Positions 53,661-62,502 of a DNA stretch of 64,000 nt are shown piece after piece. Positions within the stretch are counted from its first letter, which is position 1. Every line of letters starts with the position of its first letter. The DNA is from Antiquaquibacter soli (GTDB lineage: Bacteria > Actinomycetota > Actinomycetes > Actinomycetales > Microbacteriaceae), in assembly GCF_030580675.1 (NCBI RefSeq), contig NZ_JAUQUB010000001.1, positions 1,922,001 to 1,986,000 of the forward strand. Direction: 5' to 3'. Position numbers and translations under genes: made by a program. The notes beneath the pieces were generated by a model. That model was not told the origin of the DNA. It saw nothing but the letters and a program-made list of their open reading frames with translations, and searched no databases.

Positions 53661-54755
53661 ATGAAGGCCACCATTGTGCGCGAAATTGGCGCAGGCTTCG
53701 TCACCGAAGACGTGCAGATCGCCGCCCCGATCGGGCGCGAGGTCCTCGTCGACGTGAAGGCGTCGGGACTCTGCCACACCGACCTCACCTACTCGCGCAC
53801 CAACCTCGGGAGCTCCCTGCCGATGTTGCTGGGGCACGAAGTCGCCGGCGTGGTCGCCCAGGTCGGCCCCGACGTGACGGAACTCGCCGTCGGCGATCAT
53901 GTGGTCGGATGCCTCGTGCAGTCCTGCGGACGGTGCACGGCCTGTCTCACCGGCCGGACGTTCCAGTGCGAGCACCCCGAGGCGACGCTGCGCCACGAGG
54001 GTGAGCCGCCTCGGCTCAGCGTCGGCGGCGAGCCCCTGGCTCAAGTGTTCGGCCTCGGTGGGTTCGCCCAGCAGGCGCTCATCCACGAGAACCAACTCGT
54101 CAAGGTGAGTGAATCCATCCCGTTCCCTCAGGCTGCCCTCCTCGGATGCGGCGTCGTCACCGGAGCGGGAGCTGTGATCAACACCTCCAACACCCAGGCG
54201 GGCGACTCGATCGTCGTGATCGGCGCCGGCGGCGTCGGTCTCAACGCCATCAACGGTGCCCTCGTTGCGGGAGCCTCGACGATCATCGCGGTCGATGTCG
54301 CGGACGACAAGCTCGCGAAGGCGCGGCGGTTCGGGGCGACCCACACCATCAACTCGACGAAGACGGATGCGGTCGCCGAGGTGATGGCGATCACCGGTCG
54401 GGGTGCCGACGCCGCGTTCGATTTCGTGGGCATCCCGGCGGTGACCCAGTCGGGCCTCGACATGATCCGCCCCGGTGGCGGGCTGTATCTGATCGGGATC
54501 CTCGATCCCTCGGCCACGCTGCCCCTGCTGACGATTGGGCTGATCGGAACGCAGAAGCGTATCCAGGGCGTCTACATGGGATCCACGACTCCGAAGCACG
54601 ACATTCCGCTGTACGCGGACCTGTACCTGCAAGGCCGGTTCAACCTCGACGACCTGCTGTCTCGCGAGATCGCACTTGACGAAGTCAACGAAGGGTACGA
54701 CGCGCTCAAGGATTCCGAGGTGACCCGAGTCGTCATCACGAGCGGACTCAGCTAG
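53661..54755 (+). CDS. Zinc-dependent alcohol dehydrogenase
   Basis: A 364-residue medium-chain dehydrogenase. Catalytic zinc ligands are C38 (GLCHTD), H59/E60 (GHE) and C163; the structural zinc site is complete with C89, C92, C95 and C103. The Rossmann motif GAGGVG lies at 188-193, followed by D in the VDVADDK stretch, favouring NAD. The family includes mycothiol- and NDMA-dependent types; the cofactor is not settled. AAGGAAAGGAAC precedes the ATG. Confidence 0.92.
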   Translation: MKATIVREIGAGFVTEDVQIAAPIGREVLVDVKASGLCHTDLTYSRTNLGSSLPMLLGHEVAGVVAQVGPDVTELAVGDHVVGCLVQSCGRCTACLTGRTFQCEHPEATLRHEGEPPRLSVGGEPLAQVFGLGGFAQQALIHENQLVKVSESIPFPQAALLGCGVVTGAGAVINTSNTQAGDSIVVIGAGGVGLNAINGALVAGASTIIAVDVADDKLAKARRFGATHTINSTKTDAVAEVMAITGRGADAAFDFVGIPAVTQSGLDMIRPGGGLYLIGILDPSATLPLLTIGLIGTQKRIQGVYMGSTTPKHDIPLYADLYLQGRFNLDDLLSREIALDEVNEGYDALKDSEVTRVVITSGLS

Positions 54756-54763
54756 CTCGGCGA

Positions 54764-55906
54764 TTAGAACGCCGAGAGCCCCGTGAGCGCACGACCGATG
54801 ACGAGGGTGTGGATGTCGTCGGTGCCCTCGTAGGTGCGCACCGCCTCGAGGTTGGCGAGGTGGCGCATAACAGGGAACTCGTCGGTGACGCCGTCTCCGG
54901 CGAGCACCTCACGGGCAGCCGAAGCGATACGGATGGCCTCGCGCACGTTGTTGAGCTTGCCGACGCTCATCGGCAGCGGGGCGAGAGCGTGCGCGTCTTT
55001 GAGCGAGGCGAGGTGGAGGGCGAGGAGCATCCCCTTCTCGAACTCGACGAACGCGTCGGCGAGCCGGGCCTGCACGAGCTGCTTGGCGCCGATCGGCCCG
55101 CCGAACACCTCACGCGCCGTCGACCGCTCGATCGCGGCGTCGAGGCACGCGCGCGCGGCGCCGAGCGCTCCCCAGGCGATGCCGTAGCGCGCCTCCGTCA
55201 AGCACGTGAACGCGGCCGAGAGCCCGGTGGCCCCGGGCAGCTCCTCGGCGCGAGCCCCGTCGAGCACGACGTCGCACTGCAGCGACGCACGAAGGGCGAA
55301 CTTTCCCGTGATGTCGGTCGCCGCGAACCCCGGGTCGGTGGTCTCGACGAGAAAACCGCGGATGCCCTCCGCAGTCTTCGCCCACACGACCGCGACGTCG
55401 GCCACCGAGGCGAGGCCGATCCAGCGCTTGACGCCCGAGATCCGCCAGGATCCCCCGTCGCGCACAGCCGTCGTCTCCAGCGCCGCAGAGTCGCTGCCGC
55501 CCTGCGGCTCGGTCAGGCAGAAGCAGCCGAGGAGCTCCCCCGCCGCCATGCCGGGAAGCCAGCGCTCTCGCTGCTGCGGTGAGCCGAGCTTCGCGATCGC
55601 GCCCATCGCGAGCGGCCCCTGCACCGACAGGAACGTCCGCCACGAGGTGTCGACCGCCTCGAGCTCGTAGCATGCCAGCCCGTACGAGACGGCGTCGGCG
55701 CCGGCACCCGGCCCCGCAATGCCCATCCCGATGAGCCCGGCCCCGGCGAGAAGGCGCACGTACTCGCGGCGGAACACCGCCGACTCGGCATCCGAGTCGA
55801 TCGTCTCGGCGATCACGGCCCCGGCGATGCGCGCTCGATCGCGCCACGATCGCTGCTCGTCGGTGAGGAGGGACTCGAGTCCGAACGCGGCTTCCGTGAC
55901 GCTCAT
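54764..55906 (-). CDS. Acyl-CoA dehydrogenase
   Basis: A 380-residue flavoprotein that oxidises acyl-CoA to enoyl-CoA. CFCLTEPQGGSDSAAL (flavin/substrate loop), RWIGLASVADV and the catalytic glutamate in RTYEGTDDIHTL are present, the last in glutaryl/isovaleryl-CoA dehydrogenase style. Chain-length specificity cannot be told. TATCGT ends six bases before the ATG, so it is probably leaderless. It is convergent to adh, eight bases apart. Confidence 0.9.
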   Translation of the reverse strand: MSVTEAAFGLESLLTDEQRSWRDRARIAGAVIAETIDSDAESAVFRREYVRLLAGAGLIGMGIAGPGAGADAVSYGLACYELEAVDTSWRTFLSVQGPLAMGAIAKLGSPQQRERWLPGMAAGELLGCFCLTEPQGGSDSAALETTAVRDGGSWRISGVKRWIGLASVADVAVVWAKTAEGIRGFLVETTDPGFAATDITGKFALRASLQCDVVLDGARAEELPGATGLSAAFTCLTEARYGIAWGALGAARACLDAAIERSTAREVFGGPIGAKQLVQARLADAFVEFEKGMLLALHLASLKDAHALAPLPMSVGKLNNVREAIRIASAAREVLAGDGVTDEFPVMRHLANLEAVRTYEGTDDIHTLVIGRALTGLSAF

Positions 55907-55940
55907 GGCTCGACGATAGCCCCCGGATGCCCGGCGCGCG

Positions 55941-56819
55941 CTAGGTGGACGCGGGGCGCACCCGCTGGCAGTACGGGCAGAAGTGCGAGCCCCGGTTCAT
56001 GAACTGCTCGCGCACGATCGGGCGACCGCACCGCGGGCAGGGCTTGCCCTGCTGCCCGTACGCGCGGAGCGAGTGGGCGAAGTAGCCGGACTGCCCGTTG
56101 ACATTGAGGTACTGCGTATCAAAGCTCGTGCCGCCCTCCTCGAGTGCGCGGGCGAGCACGGCCCGCACCTCCGCGAGCAGGAGCTTCGACTTCGGCAGAC
56201 TGAGCGCTGACGTCGGCTGGTCGTAGTGGATGCGCGCGGCCCACAGCGACTCGTCGGCGTAGATGTTGCCGATGCCGCTCACGAGCGTCTGGTCGAGGAG
56301 AGCGCGCTTGACGGTCGTCTGACGCGAGCGCAGCCGTGCGTGGAACCGGGCGTCGTCGAAGAGCGGGTCGATCGGGTCTCGGGCGATGTGCGCGACCTGA
56401 CTCGGGATGAGCTCGTCGGAGTCCGCGGTGGGCACGAGGCGGTCGATCGCCATCGAGCCGAAGATGCGCTGGTCGACGAAGTTCACGCGCAGCGGCCCGT
56501 GGCCGGGATGCTCGAGCTCCAGCCGGATGCGCGTGCGCGGGTCATCCGTGCCGGGGGTCCGCAGCAGCACCTGCCCGCTCATTCCCAGGTGGACGACGAC
56601 CGCCTCGTCGGCGTCGTCGAGCGGAATCCACAGGAACTTGCCGCGTCGGCGGGGGGCGAGCATCCCGCGTCCCGTCAACCGGCCCGCGAAGTCCTCAGCG
56701 GGTCCGTCATGACGGCGCAGGGAGCGCTCATCGAGCACGGAGACGGCGGCCACGCGGGCGCCGGTGACCGCGGGGGCGAGGCCGGCGCGCACGACCTCGA
56801 CTTCGGGAAGCTCGGGCAC
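55941..56819 (-). CDS. mutM: Formamidopyrimidine-DNA glycosylase
   Basis: Excises 8-oxoguanine and ring-opened purines. 292 residues; the start PELPEVEVVRAGL gives the catalytic N-terminal proline (after Met removal) and E3-type glutamate, RRRGKFLW the lysine, GIGNIYADESLW the helix-2-turn-helix, and CPRCGRPI...CPYCQR the zinc finger. GTG 56819 comes one base after the rnc stop. It belongs to rpmF-rnc-mutM. Confidence 0.96.
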   Translation of the reverse strand: MPELPEVEVVRAGLAPAVTGARVAAVSVLDERSLRRHDGPAEDFAGRLTGRGMLAPRRRGKFLWIPLDDADEAVVVHLGMSGQVLLRTPGTDDPRTRIRLELEHPGHGPLRVNFVDQRIFGSMAIDRLVPTADSDELIPSQVAHIARDPIDPLFDDARFHARLRSRQTTVKRALLDQTLVSGIGNIYADESLWAARIHYDQPTSALSLPKSKLLLAEVRAVLARALEEGGTSFDTQYLNVNGQSGYFAHSLRAYGQQGKPCPRCGRPIVREQFMNRGSHFCPYCQRVRPAST

Positions 56820-56820
56820 G

Positions 56821-57534
56821 TCAGGCCGACTGCAGGATCGTCCACGCCTCAAGCGCCGCGGCCATCTCGGCCTGCTTCTTGCTCGAGCCGGAGCCGGTCG
56901 CGACCGCGGTGCCGCCCAGCAGCACGGTCGCGTGGAACCGCTTGGAGTGGTCGGGGCCGGAGTCCTTCACCTGGTAGCTCGGCAGCCCACGACCGACCCT
57001 CGCGGCGAGCTCCTGCAGGCTCGTCTTCGGGTCCATCGCGGCGCCGAACCGCTCGGGGTTGTCCAGGAGCGGACGGATGAGCCTCAGCACGAGGTCAGTG
57101 GCGTGCTCTCCCCCACGATCGAGGTAGGTGGCGCCGATGAGGGCCTCGACGGTGTCCGCGAGGATCGACGACTTGTCCCGACCGCCGGTCTGCTCCTCGC
57201 CCTTGCCGAGAAGGAGGAACCTGCCGAGACCAATCGATCGGGCGACCTCGGAGAGGGCGGCGCTCGAGACGAGGCTCGCCCGCCGCTTCGCGAGCTCCCC
57301 CTCGTCGAGCTCGGGATTGTCGCGATAGAGCATGACCGTGACTGCTTGCCCGAGGATCGAGTCGCCGAGGAACTCGAGTCGCTCGTTGTGAGCCAGGCCG
57401 CCGTGCTCGTACGCGTACGAGCGGTGAGTCAGGGCAAGCACAAGTAGCTCGGGGTCGATATCGACCCCGAGCACTGTGGTGAGCTGGTCAGCGTCGGCCG
57501 GCGATGAGAGCTCGTCGCCCGAGGCGCGAGCCAT
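56821..57534 (-). CDS. rnc: Ribonuclease III
   Basis: Cuts double-stranded RNA in rRNA processing and decay. 237 residues: the endonuclease domain with HNERLEFLGDSILG, and the later acid stretch ADTVEALIGATYLD, then a double-stranded RNA-binding domain (KTSLQELAARVG to KKQAEMAAALEAW). All acidic ligands are present. It starts four bases after the rpmF stop. Confidence 0.96.
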   Translation of the reverse strand: MARASGDELSSPADADQLTTVLGVDIDPELLVLALTHRSYAYEHGGLAHNERLEFLGDSILGQAVTVMLYRDNPELDEGELAKRRASLVSSAALSEVARSIGLGRFLLLGKGEEQTGGRDKSSILADTVEALIGATYLDRGGEHATDLVLRLIRPLLDNPERFGAAMDPKTSLQELAARVGRGLPSYQVKDSGPDHSKRFHATVLLGGTAVATGSGSSKKQAEMAAALEAWTILQSA

Positions 57535-57538
57535 CGGA

Positions 57539-57742
57539 TCAGACGTCGGCGACCTTGCGGCCCTTGTACTCCATGTACAGGGGCGTGCCGGTCGAGTCCT
57601 CGACGACCTTCGCGCGGTGCGGGAGGCTGTAGGTGACCTTGCCGTTCTCGATCGTCTTGACGAGCGTGGGGGCGTCAGCCTTCCACTGGGCGCGGCGCAT
57701 GCGGGTGGATGCCCGCGACATCTTGCGCTTGGGAACTGCCAT
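57539..57742 (-). CDS. rpmF: 50S ribosomal protein L32
   Basis: L32 of 67 residues. [20 protein letters not shown] is the family start. No CXXC zinc pairs are present, so this is the zinc-independent form common in actinobacteria. It is preceded by yceD after two bases, the conserved yceD-rpmF pair. Confidence 0.96.
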   Translation of the reverse strand: MAVPKRKMSRASTRMRRAQWKADAPTLVKTIENGKVTYSLPHRAKVVEDSTGTPLYMEYKGRKVADV

Positions 57743-57744
57743 GG

Positions 57745-58293
57745 TTATCTCTTCTCTGCTTCAGACTCTGTGTCGGTGAGGCCCTCAAGGCCGGCGAGCG
57801 CAGCCCACCGTGGATCGACGGGCGCCTCGTGCTCGTGACCGGGGTTGTCGAGAAGCCGCACCCCGCACTGGGGGCACAGGCCGAGGCAATCTTCCTGACA
57901 GACCGGCTGGAACGGTAGCGACAACACCACCGCATCCCTGACTACGGGCTCCAGGTCGATGTAGTCATCGTGGATGGTGTAGTCAAAAGCTTCGTCCTCA
58001 GAATACGCGAAAAGCTCCTGGAATTCGACTTCGACGGGCAGCGAGACGTCGACGAGGCACCTCACGCACTCGCCCTCCGCGACGGCATCCACATCGCCAG
58101 AGGCGAGGATGCCGTCGTGGAGGGACTCGAGTCGGACGTCCACGTGCACGCTCGAACCCTGCCGAACGCCGATCACGGCGTTGCCGAACCCTTCGGGCTC
58201 GGCGACGTCGAACGACTTCTCCCGCATCTCCCCCGGCTTGTGCAGGAGGTCGATGACGGAGACGGCGTACGGGGACTGGGGCTTCGTGGACAC
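57745..58293 (-). CDS. yceD: YceD family protein (DUF177)
   Basis: A 182-residue protein involved in 23S rRNA maturation or L32 incorporation. [11 protein letters not shown] and the C-terminal cysteine group ([16 protein letters not shown]) may hold zinc. On minus TAGAAT (58309-58304 region) ends eight bases before GTG 58293 with no ribosome binding site, a leaderless start for the whole yceD-rpmF-rnc-mutM operon. The gap to the aminotransferase is 25 bases. Confidence 0.9.
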   Translation of the reverse strand: MSTKPQSPYAVSVIDLLHKPGEMREKSFDVAEPEGFGNAVIGVRQGSSVHVDVRLESLHDGILASGDVDAVAEGECVRCLVDVSLPVEVEFQELFAYSEDEAFDYTIHDDYIDLEPVVRDAVVLSLPFQPVCQEDCLGLCPQCGVRLLDNPGHEHEAPVDPRWAALAGLEGLTDTESEAEKR

Positions 58294-58318
58294 GAGGAGC
58301 GATTCTACCGCCGGGGCG

Positions 58319-59626
58319 CTAGAGATTGGCCTCCACCGCGGTGAACGCCTCGTCGTAGATGCCGAGCGCGCGCTCGACCTCCTCCGGCGTGACGATGCAC
58401 GGCGGCACGACGTGGATGCGGTTGTCCGCCGTGAACGGAAGCAGCCCCCGCTCCATGAGCGCCTTCTTGAGATCGCCGACGAGGCCCGCCGAGACCGGCT
58501 GGCGCGACTCGGGGTCGTCGACCAGGTCGAGTGCCCAGAACACGCCGAGACCGCGAACCTCGCCGATGAGAGGGTGCTTGGCGGCGAGCGCGGCGAGACC
58601 GGGGCCGAGGTGGTCCCGACCGATCGTGGCCGCGTTCTCCACGATGCCCTCGGCATCCATGGCGTCGATCGCGGCCACGATGGAGGCGGCGGCGAGGGGA
58701 TGACCCGAATAGGTCAGCCCGCCCGGGAACACCTGCGCGTCGAACGCGTTGGCGATCGACTCGGAGATGATCACTCCGCCGACGGGGACGTATCCGGAGT
58801 TCACGCCCTTCGCAAACGTGATGAGGTCCGGAACGACCCCGAAGCCCTGCCAGGCGAACCACTCGCCCGTGCGGCCGAAGCCGCACATGACCTCGTCGAA
58901 GATGAGCACGATGCCGTACTTGTCGCACAGCGCGCGCACCCCCTCGAGGTAGCCGGGCGGCGGTACGAGGACGCCCGCGGTGCCCGGAACGGTCTCGATG
59001 ATGAGCCCGGCGATCGAGTTCGCCCCCTCGGACTGGATGACCCGCTCGAGGTGGTGGAGGGCGCGCTCCGACTCCTGCTCGGGCGAGTCGGACCAGAACT
59101 CGGAACGGTACTCGAACGGTCCGAAGAAGTGGGCGTGCCCGCGCGAGAACTCGTTGGGCACGCGGCGCCAGTCGCCGGTCGCCACGATGGCGGCGCCCGT
59201 GTTGCCGTGATAGGAGCGGTAGGTCGAGAGGATCTTGTCGCGGCCCGTGGTGAGCCGTGCCATCCGGATCGCGTTCTCGTTGGCGTCTGCACCGCCGTTG
59301 GTGAAGAAGACCTTGCCGAAGTGCGCGCCGGCCTTGGCGAGGATGCGCTTGGCCGCCTCGCCGCGAGCGAGGTTGGCGGTCGCCGGAGCGATGGTGGCGA
59401 GGGTGTCGGCCTGCTCCTTGATCGCGGCGATGACCTTCGGGTGCTGGTGGCCGATGTTCGTGTTGACGAGCTGGCTCGAGAAGTCGAGGTAGCGGGTGCC
59501 GTCGAAGTCCCACACCTCGCAGCCGGCGCCGCCGGCGATCACGAGGGGGGTGAGCGAGCCCTGCGCCGACCAGGAGTGGAAGACGTGGGCGCGGTCGAGG
59601 TCGTAGGTGAGCTGGTTGTCGCTCAT
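58319..59626 (-). CDS. Class III aminotransferase (pyrimidine-catabolism type)
   Basis: A 435-residue PLP enzyme. FTNGGADANENAIRMAR, the Asp of IFDEVMCGFGRTGEW and the PLP lysine in ITFAKGVNSGYVPVGG are intact. Such omega-aminotransferases act on beta-alanine or related omega-amino acids, the product of reductive uracil breakdown. The upstream ABC transporter and LLM gene support this. AGGAACC lies before the ATG. A very strong hairpin separates it from the binding protein gene. Confidence 0.88.
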   Translation of the reverse strand: MSDNQLTYDLDRAHVFHSWSAQGSLTPLVIAGGAGCEVWDFDGTRYLDFSSQLVNTNIGHQHPKVIAAIKEQADTLATIAPATANLARGEAAKRILAKAGAHFGKVFFTNGGADANENAIRMARLTTGRDKILSTYRSYHGNTGAAIVATGDWRRVPNEFSRGHAHFFGPFEYRSEFWSDSPEQESERALHHLERVIQSEGANSIAGLIIETVPGTAGVLVPPPGYLEGVRALCDKYGIVLIFDEVMCGFGRTGEWFAWQGFGVVPDLITFAKGVNSGYVPVGGVIISESIANAFDAQVFPGGLTYSGHPLAAASIVAAIDAMDAEGIVENAATIGRDHLGPGLAALAAKHPLIGEVRGLGVFWALDLVDDPESRQPVSAGLVGDLKKALMERGLLPFTADNRIHVVPPCIVTPEEVERALGIYDEAFTAVEANL

Positions 59627-59650
59627 CGTTTATCAGGTTCCTAGGTAGGT

Positions 59651-59684
59651 GTCGGTCGGGCGGCCGGAGGGCCGCCCGACCGAC
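59651..59684 (-). terminator. Perfect 15-bp hairpin between binding protein and aminotransferase
   Basis: GTCGGTCGGGCGGCC (59651-59665) pairs with its full complement at 59670-59684 around GGAG. It starts eight bases after the binding-protein stop. It may stop part of the transcript, or protect the 3' end of the binding-protein message so that this component is made in excess, while the aminotransferase gets less. No U-run follows. Confidence 0.7.
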
Positions 59685-59691
59685 GTTACTA

Positions 59692-60861
59692 TTACTGGCC
59701 GCCCTCGGTGAGGGTGACCTCGATCGGCGTGTACTCCCCGCCGACCTCGACTCCTTCCTCGGCGAGCGCGTCGAGCGCCTGCTGGATGTAGTCGTTCGAG
59801 TAGGCGGAGGCCGCCGGCTCGGTGGTGATGAGGTTCAGGCCGTCCTGGTTGACCGCCGCGAGGGCGCCCGCGACCGTCTTGTCCCAGGCTGCCGAGTCGA
59901 TGAGACCGAAGTCGCCACCGGCCCAGATGAGCTTGTTGACCTCGTTCATCTGCCAGAGCTGGTGCACGGGGCCCACCGGGAAGGCGGCCTCGGCGTTGAT
60001 CGCGGCGTCGTACGTGATCGACGCGGCCTCCTCCGGGTTGTCCCGGGCGAAAACCCAGCCCTTGATGACGGCCTCGAGGAAGCGCACGGCGGCGTCCGCG
60101 TAGGCGGGGTCATCCGCGAGTCGTGCGGTGTCGGCCCAGATCGCGTCCTGGAGCATGGCGCCCTCGGTGTCCTCGTAGGAGATGACGTTGAAGTCCTCCG
60201 GCTGGTACAGCTCGCCGGTGGCCGGGTTCACGACCTCGAGGATCTGCGCCCACTCGTTGTAGGTCATCGCCTGGGCGGCGTCCACGTCACGGTCCAGGAG
60301 CGCGTTCATGCTGAAGTCCTGGGTCGTGATGGAAACCGACGTCGAGTCGAGGTCCTCCGCGGCCATCGCCGCGAAGATCTCCCACTCGTTGCCGTAGCCC
60401 CACGAGCCGATGCGCTTGCCCTCGAAGTCGGCGACCGACTCGATGCCGCTATCGGCCCACGAGACCTGCAGGGTGCCGGACTTCTGGAAGACCTGCGCGA
60501 TGTCGGTGAGCTCGACGCCGGTGGCCTCGAGGGTGCCGAGCACCTTGGGGACCCACGCGACGGCGAAGTCCACGTCGCCCGCGACGAGCGCGTCCTGCGG
60601 AACGATGTCACCGCCGGAGGGCACGATCTCGACACTGTCGAAGCCCTCCTCCTCGAAGAAGCCCTGGTCAGCGGCCACGTAGTAGCCGGCGAACTGCGCC
60701 TGCGGAAGCCACTGCAGCTGGAGCTTGATGGAGGTGAGCGGCTCGAAGTCCTCGCTGGAACCCGAGTCGTCGCTCGACGGAGCGGAGCACGCGGCGAGCG
60801 CGAGGGACGCGATCGCAGCGGTGGCGACGGCCGCGAGGCCGCGTCGAGTGCTGTGTCTCAT
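59692..60861 (-). CDS. ABC transporter substrate-binding lipoprotein, NMT1/THI5-like
   Basis: A 389-residue lipoprotein with signal peptide and lipobox LAAC (C25). LQLQWLPQAQFAGYYVAADQ is the mark of the NMT1/THI5-like group that binds pyrimidines such as thiamine precursors; GSWGYGNEWEIF and DFSMNALLDRDVDAAQAM continue it. The ligand is presumably a pyrimidine or a degradation intermediate. AAAGGAAAC precedes the ATG. Confidence 0.9.
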   Translation of the reverse strand: MRHSTRRGLAAVATAAIASLALAACSAPSSDDSGSSEDFEPLTSIKLQLQWLPQAQFAGYYVAADQGFFEEEGFDSVEIVPSGGDIVPQDALVAGDVDFAVAWVPKVLGTLEATGVELTDIAQVFQKSGTLQVSWADSGIESVADFEGKRIGSWGYGNEWEIFAAMAAEDLDSTSVSITTQDFSMNALLDRDVDAAQAMTYNEWAQILEVVNPATGELYQPEDFNVISYEDTEGAMLQDAIWADTARLADDPAYADAAVRFLEAVIKGWVFARDNPEEAASITYDAAINAEAAFPVGPVHQLWQMNEVNKLIWAGGDFGLIDSAAWDKTVAGALAAVNQDGLNLITTEPAASAYSNDYIQQALDALAEEGVEVGGEYTPIEVTLTEGGQ

Positions 60862-60907
60862 GCTGTTTCCTTTCGTGATGGGTGGTGCTTCGGTGCAGGG
60901 ATGCCGG

Positions 60908-61696
60908 CTAGACCGGCGACCGCCTCGACACGAGCCGCTCGAGGAGCGACGTGACGAGGAAGAACACGAGGCCGATGAGGATGCCCCCGGCCACGAACGC
61001 CCACGCGAGGGCGGCGCGGCCCGATTTCGCGTACGTCGCGATGGCGGTGCCCACGCCGTCGGCGGGGCCGCCGAAGTACTCCGCGACGAGCGCGGCGATG
61101 ACGGCGACGGAGCTCGCGATGCGCAGGCCGGTGAGGAGGTACGGCAGCGCGGTCGGCAGGGTCAGCACGCGGAACTCCTGCAGCGGGCTCGCGGCCGAGA
61201 CCCGCAGCAGGTCGCGGTGCACGGGACGGGTCTGGCGCAGGCCGCGCAGCACGTTGACGAACACGGGCACGAACGCGGCGATCGCGGCCACGGCCTGGCG
61301 CCCGAACTGGCTGGATGCCCCGAACATGGTGTTGAGGATGGGGGTGAGCGCGACGATGGGGACCACGGCGATCGCGGCGACCAGCGGCACGAGCATCCCG
61401 TCGATGGGCTTGATGGCGGCGGCGAGCCCGGCGAGAGCGATCGCGATCAGAGAACCGGCGAGGAGGCCTACGAGGGCGTTCGTCGCCGTGATCATGATGG
61501 CGTCCCCGATGATCGGCCAGCGCAGGACGAGCTCGTTGCCGATCGCGATCGGGCTGGGGAGCATGCGCGGGGCGGCGCCGAGCACGTCGACGTACAGGAT
61601 CCACACGGCGACCCCGAGCGCGCCTACGACGACCGGTGCGACGAAGCGGAGCCAACTCGGCAATCCCGCTCGCTGAGCCTGTCGAAGCGTGCTCAT
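60908..61696 (-). CDS. ABC transporter permease
   Basis: A 262-residue permease of about six helices with the binding-protein-dependent loop EFRVLTLPTALPYLLTGLRI that contacts the ATPase. It pairs with the permease at 62499 and the ATPase at 61693. Its start overlaps the ATPase stop by four bases (ATGA). Confidence 0.92.
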   Translation of the reverse strand: MSTLRQAQRAGLPSWLRFVAPVVVGALGVAVWILYVDVLGAAPRMLPSPIAIGNELVLRWPIIGDAIMITATNALVGLLAGSLIAIALAGLAAAIKPIDGMLVPLVAAIAVVPIVALTPILNTMFGASSQFGRQAVAAIAAFVPVFVNVLRGLRQTRPVHRDLLRVSAASPLQEFRVLTLPTALPYLLTGLRIASSVAVIAALVAEYFGGPADGVGTAIATYAKSGRAALAWAFVAGGILIGLVFFLVTSLLERLVSRRSPV

Positions 61697-62502
61697 CGCT
61701 CGTTCGCCCTCTCCACCTTGACGCCGTGCAGGGCCTCGCGGACCGCCGTCACGCGCTCGAAGTACTCGGGAGACTCGCGAAGGGCGTCGTCACGGTCGTG
61801 ACCGAAGTCCGTCGTGATGACGTCGGTGATGCGTCCGGGCCGAGGGCTCATGACGACGACACGGTCGGAGAGGAAGACGGCCTCGGGGATCGAGTGGGTG
61901 ACGAAGACGACGGCCGCCTCCGTCTCGGCGGCGATTCGAGTGAGCTCGGACTGCAGGTACTCGCGGGTCATCTCGTCGAGCGCCCCGAACGGCTCATCCA
62001 TGAGCAGGAGCTTGGGTCGGGATGCGAGTGCGCGCGCGATGGCGACGCGCTGCTGCATCCCGCCCGAGAGCTGGTCGGGGTAGCGGTCCACGAACTCCGT
62101 GAGCCCGACGAGCTCGGCGAGCTCGGCGACCCGGGCGGTCCGCTCGGCCCTGCCGACCTTGTGAAGCTCGAGCGGCAGCCCGATGTTGGACGCGACCGTG
62201 CGCCACGGCAGGAGTCCCGCCTGCTGGAAGGCGATGCCGTAGTCCTGGTCGACGCGGGCCTGGGCCGCGGGCTTGCCGAAGATGCTCAGTTCGCCACTCG
62301 ACGCCGGGTCGAGGTCGGCGATGAGTCGCAGAAGGGTGGACTTGCCACAGCCGGACGGGCCGATGAGCGAGACGAACTCGCCCGCGCGGACCTCGAGCTC
62401 GACTCCCGTGAGAGCGACGACCTCGCCGGCCTTGGTCGGGAAGACCTTGCCGACGCCGGTCGCCCTCACGGCAGCGGCACTGGTCGTGGTGGCGGGGCTC
62501 AT
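61693..62502 (-). CDS. ABC transporter ATP-binding protein
   Basis: A 269-residue ATPase: Walker A GPSGCGKSTLLRLIAD, the Q-loop in FQQAGLLPWRTV, signature LSGGMQQRVAIARAL, Walker B LLLMDEPFGALD and H-loop THSIPEA. The LPWRTV stretch is typical of nitrate/sulfonate/NMT1 importers. ATG 62502 overlaps the permease stop (ATGA). Confidence 0.94.
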   Translation of the reverse strand: MSPATTTSAAAVRATGVGKVFPTKAGEVVALTGVELEVRAGEFVSLIGPSGCGKSTLLRLIADLDPASSGELSIFGKPAAQARVDQDYGIAFQQAGLLPWRTVASNIGLPLELHKVGRAERTARVAELAELVGLTEFVDRYPDQLSGGMQQRVAIARALASRPKLLLMDEPFGALDEMTREYLQSELTRIAAETEAAVVFVTHSIPEAVFLSDRVVVMSPRPGRITDVITTDFGHDRDDALRESPEYFERVTAVREALHGVKVERANER

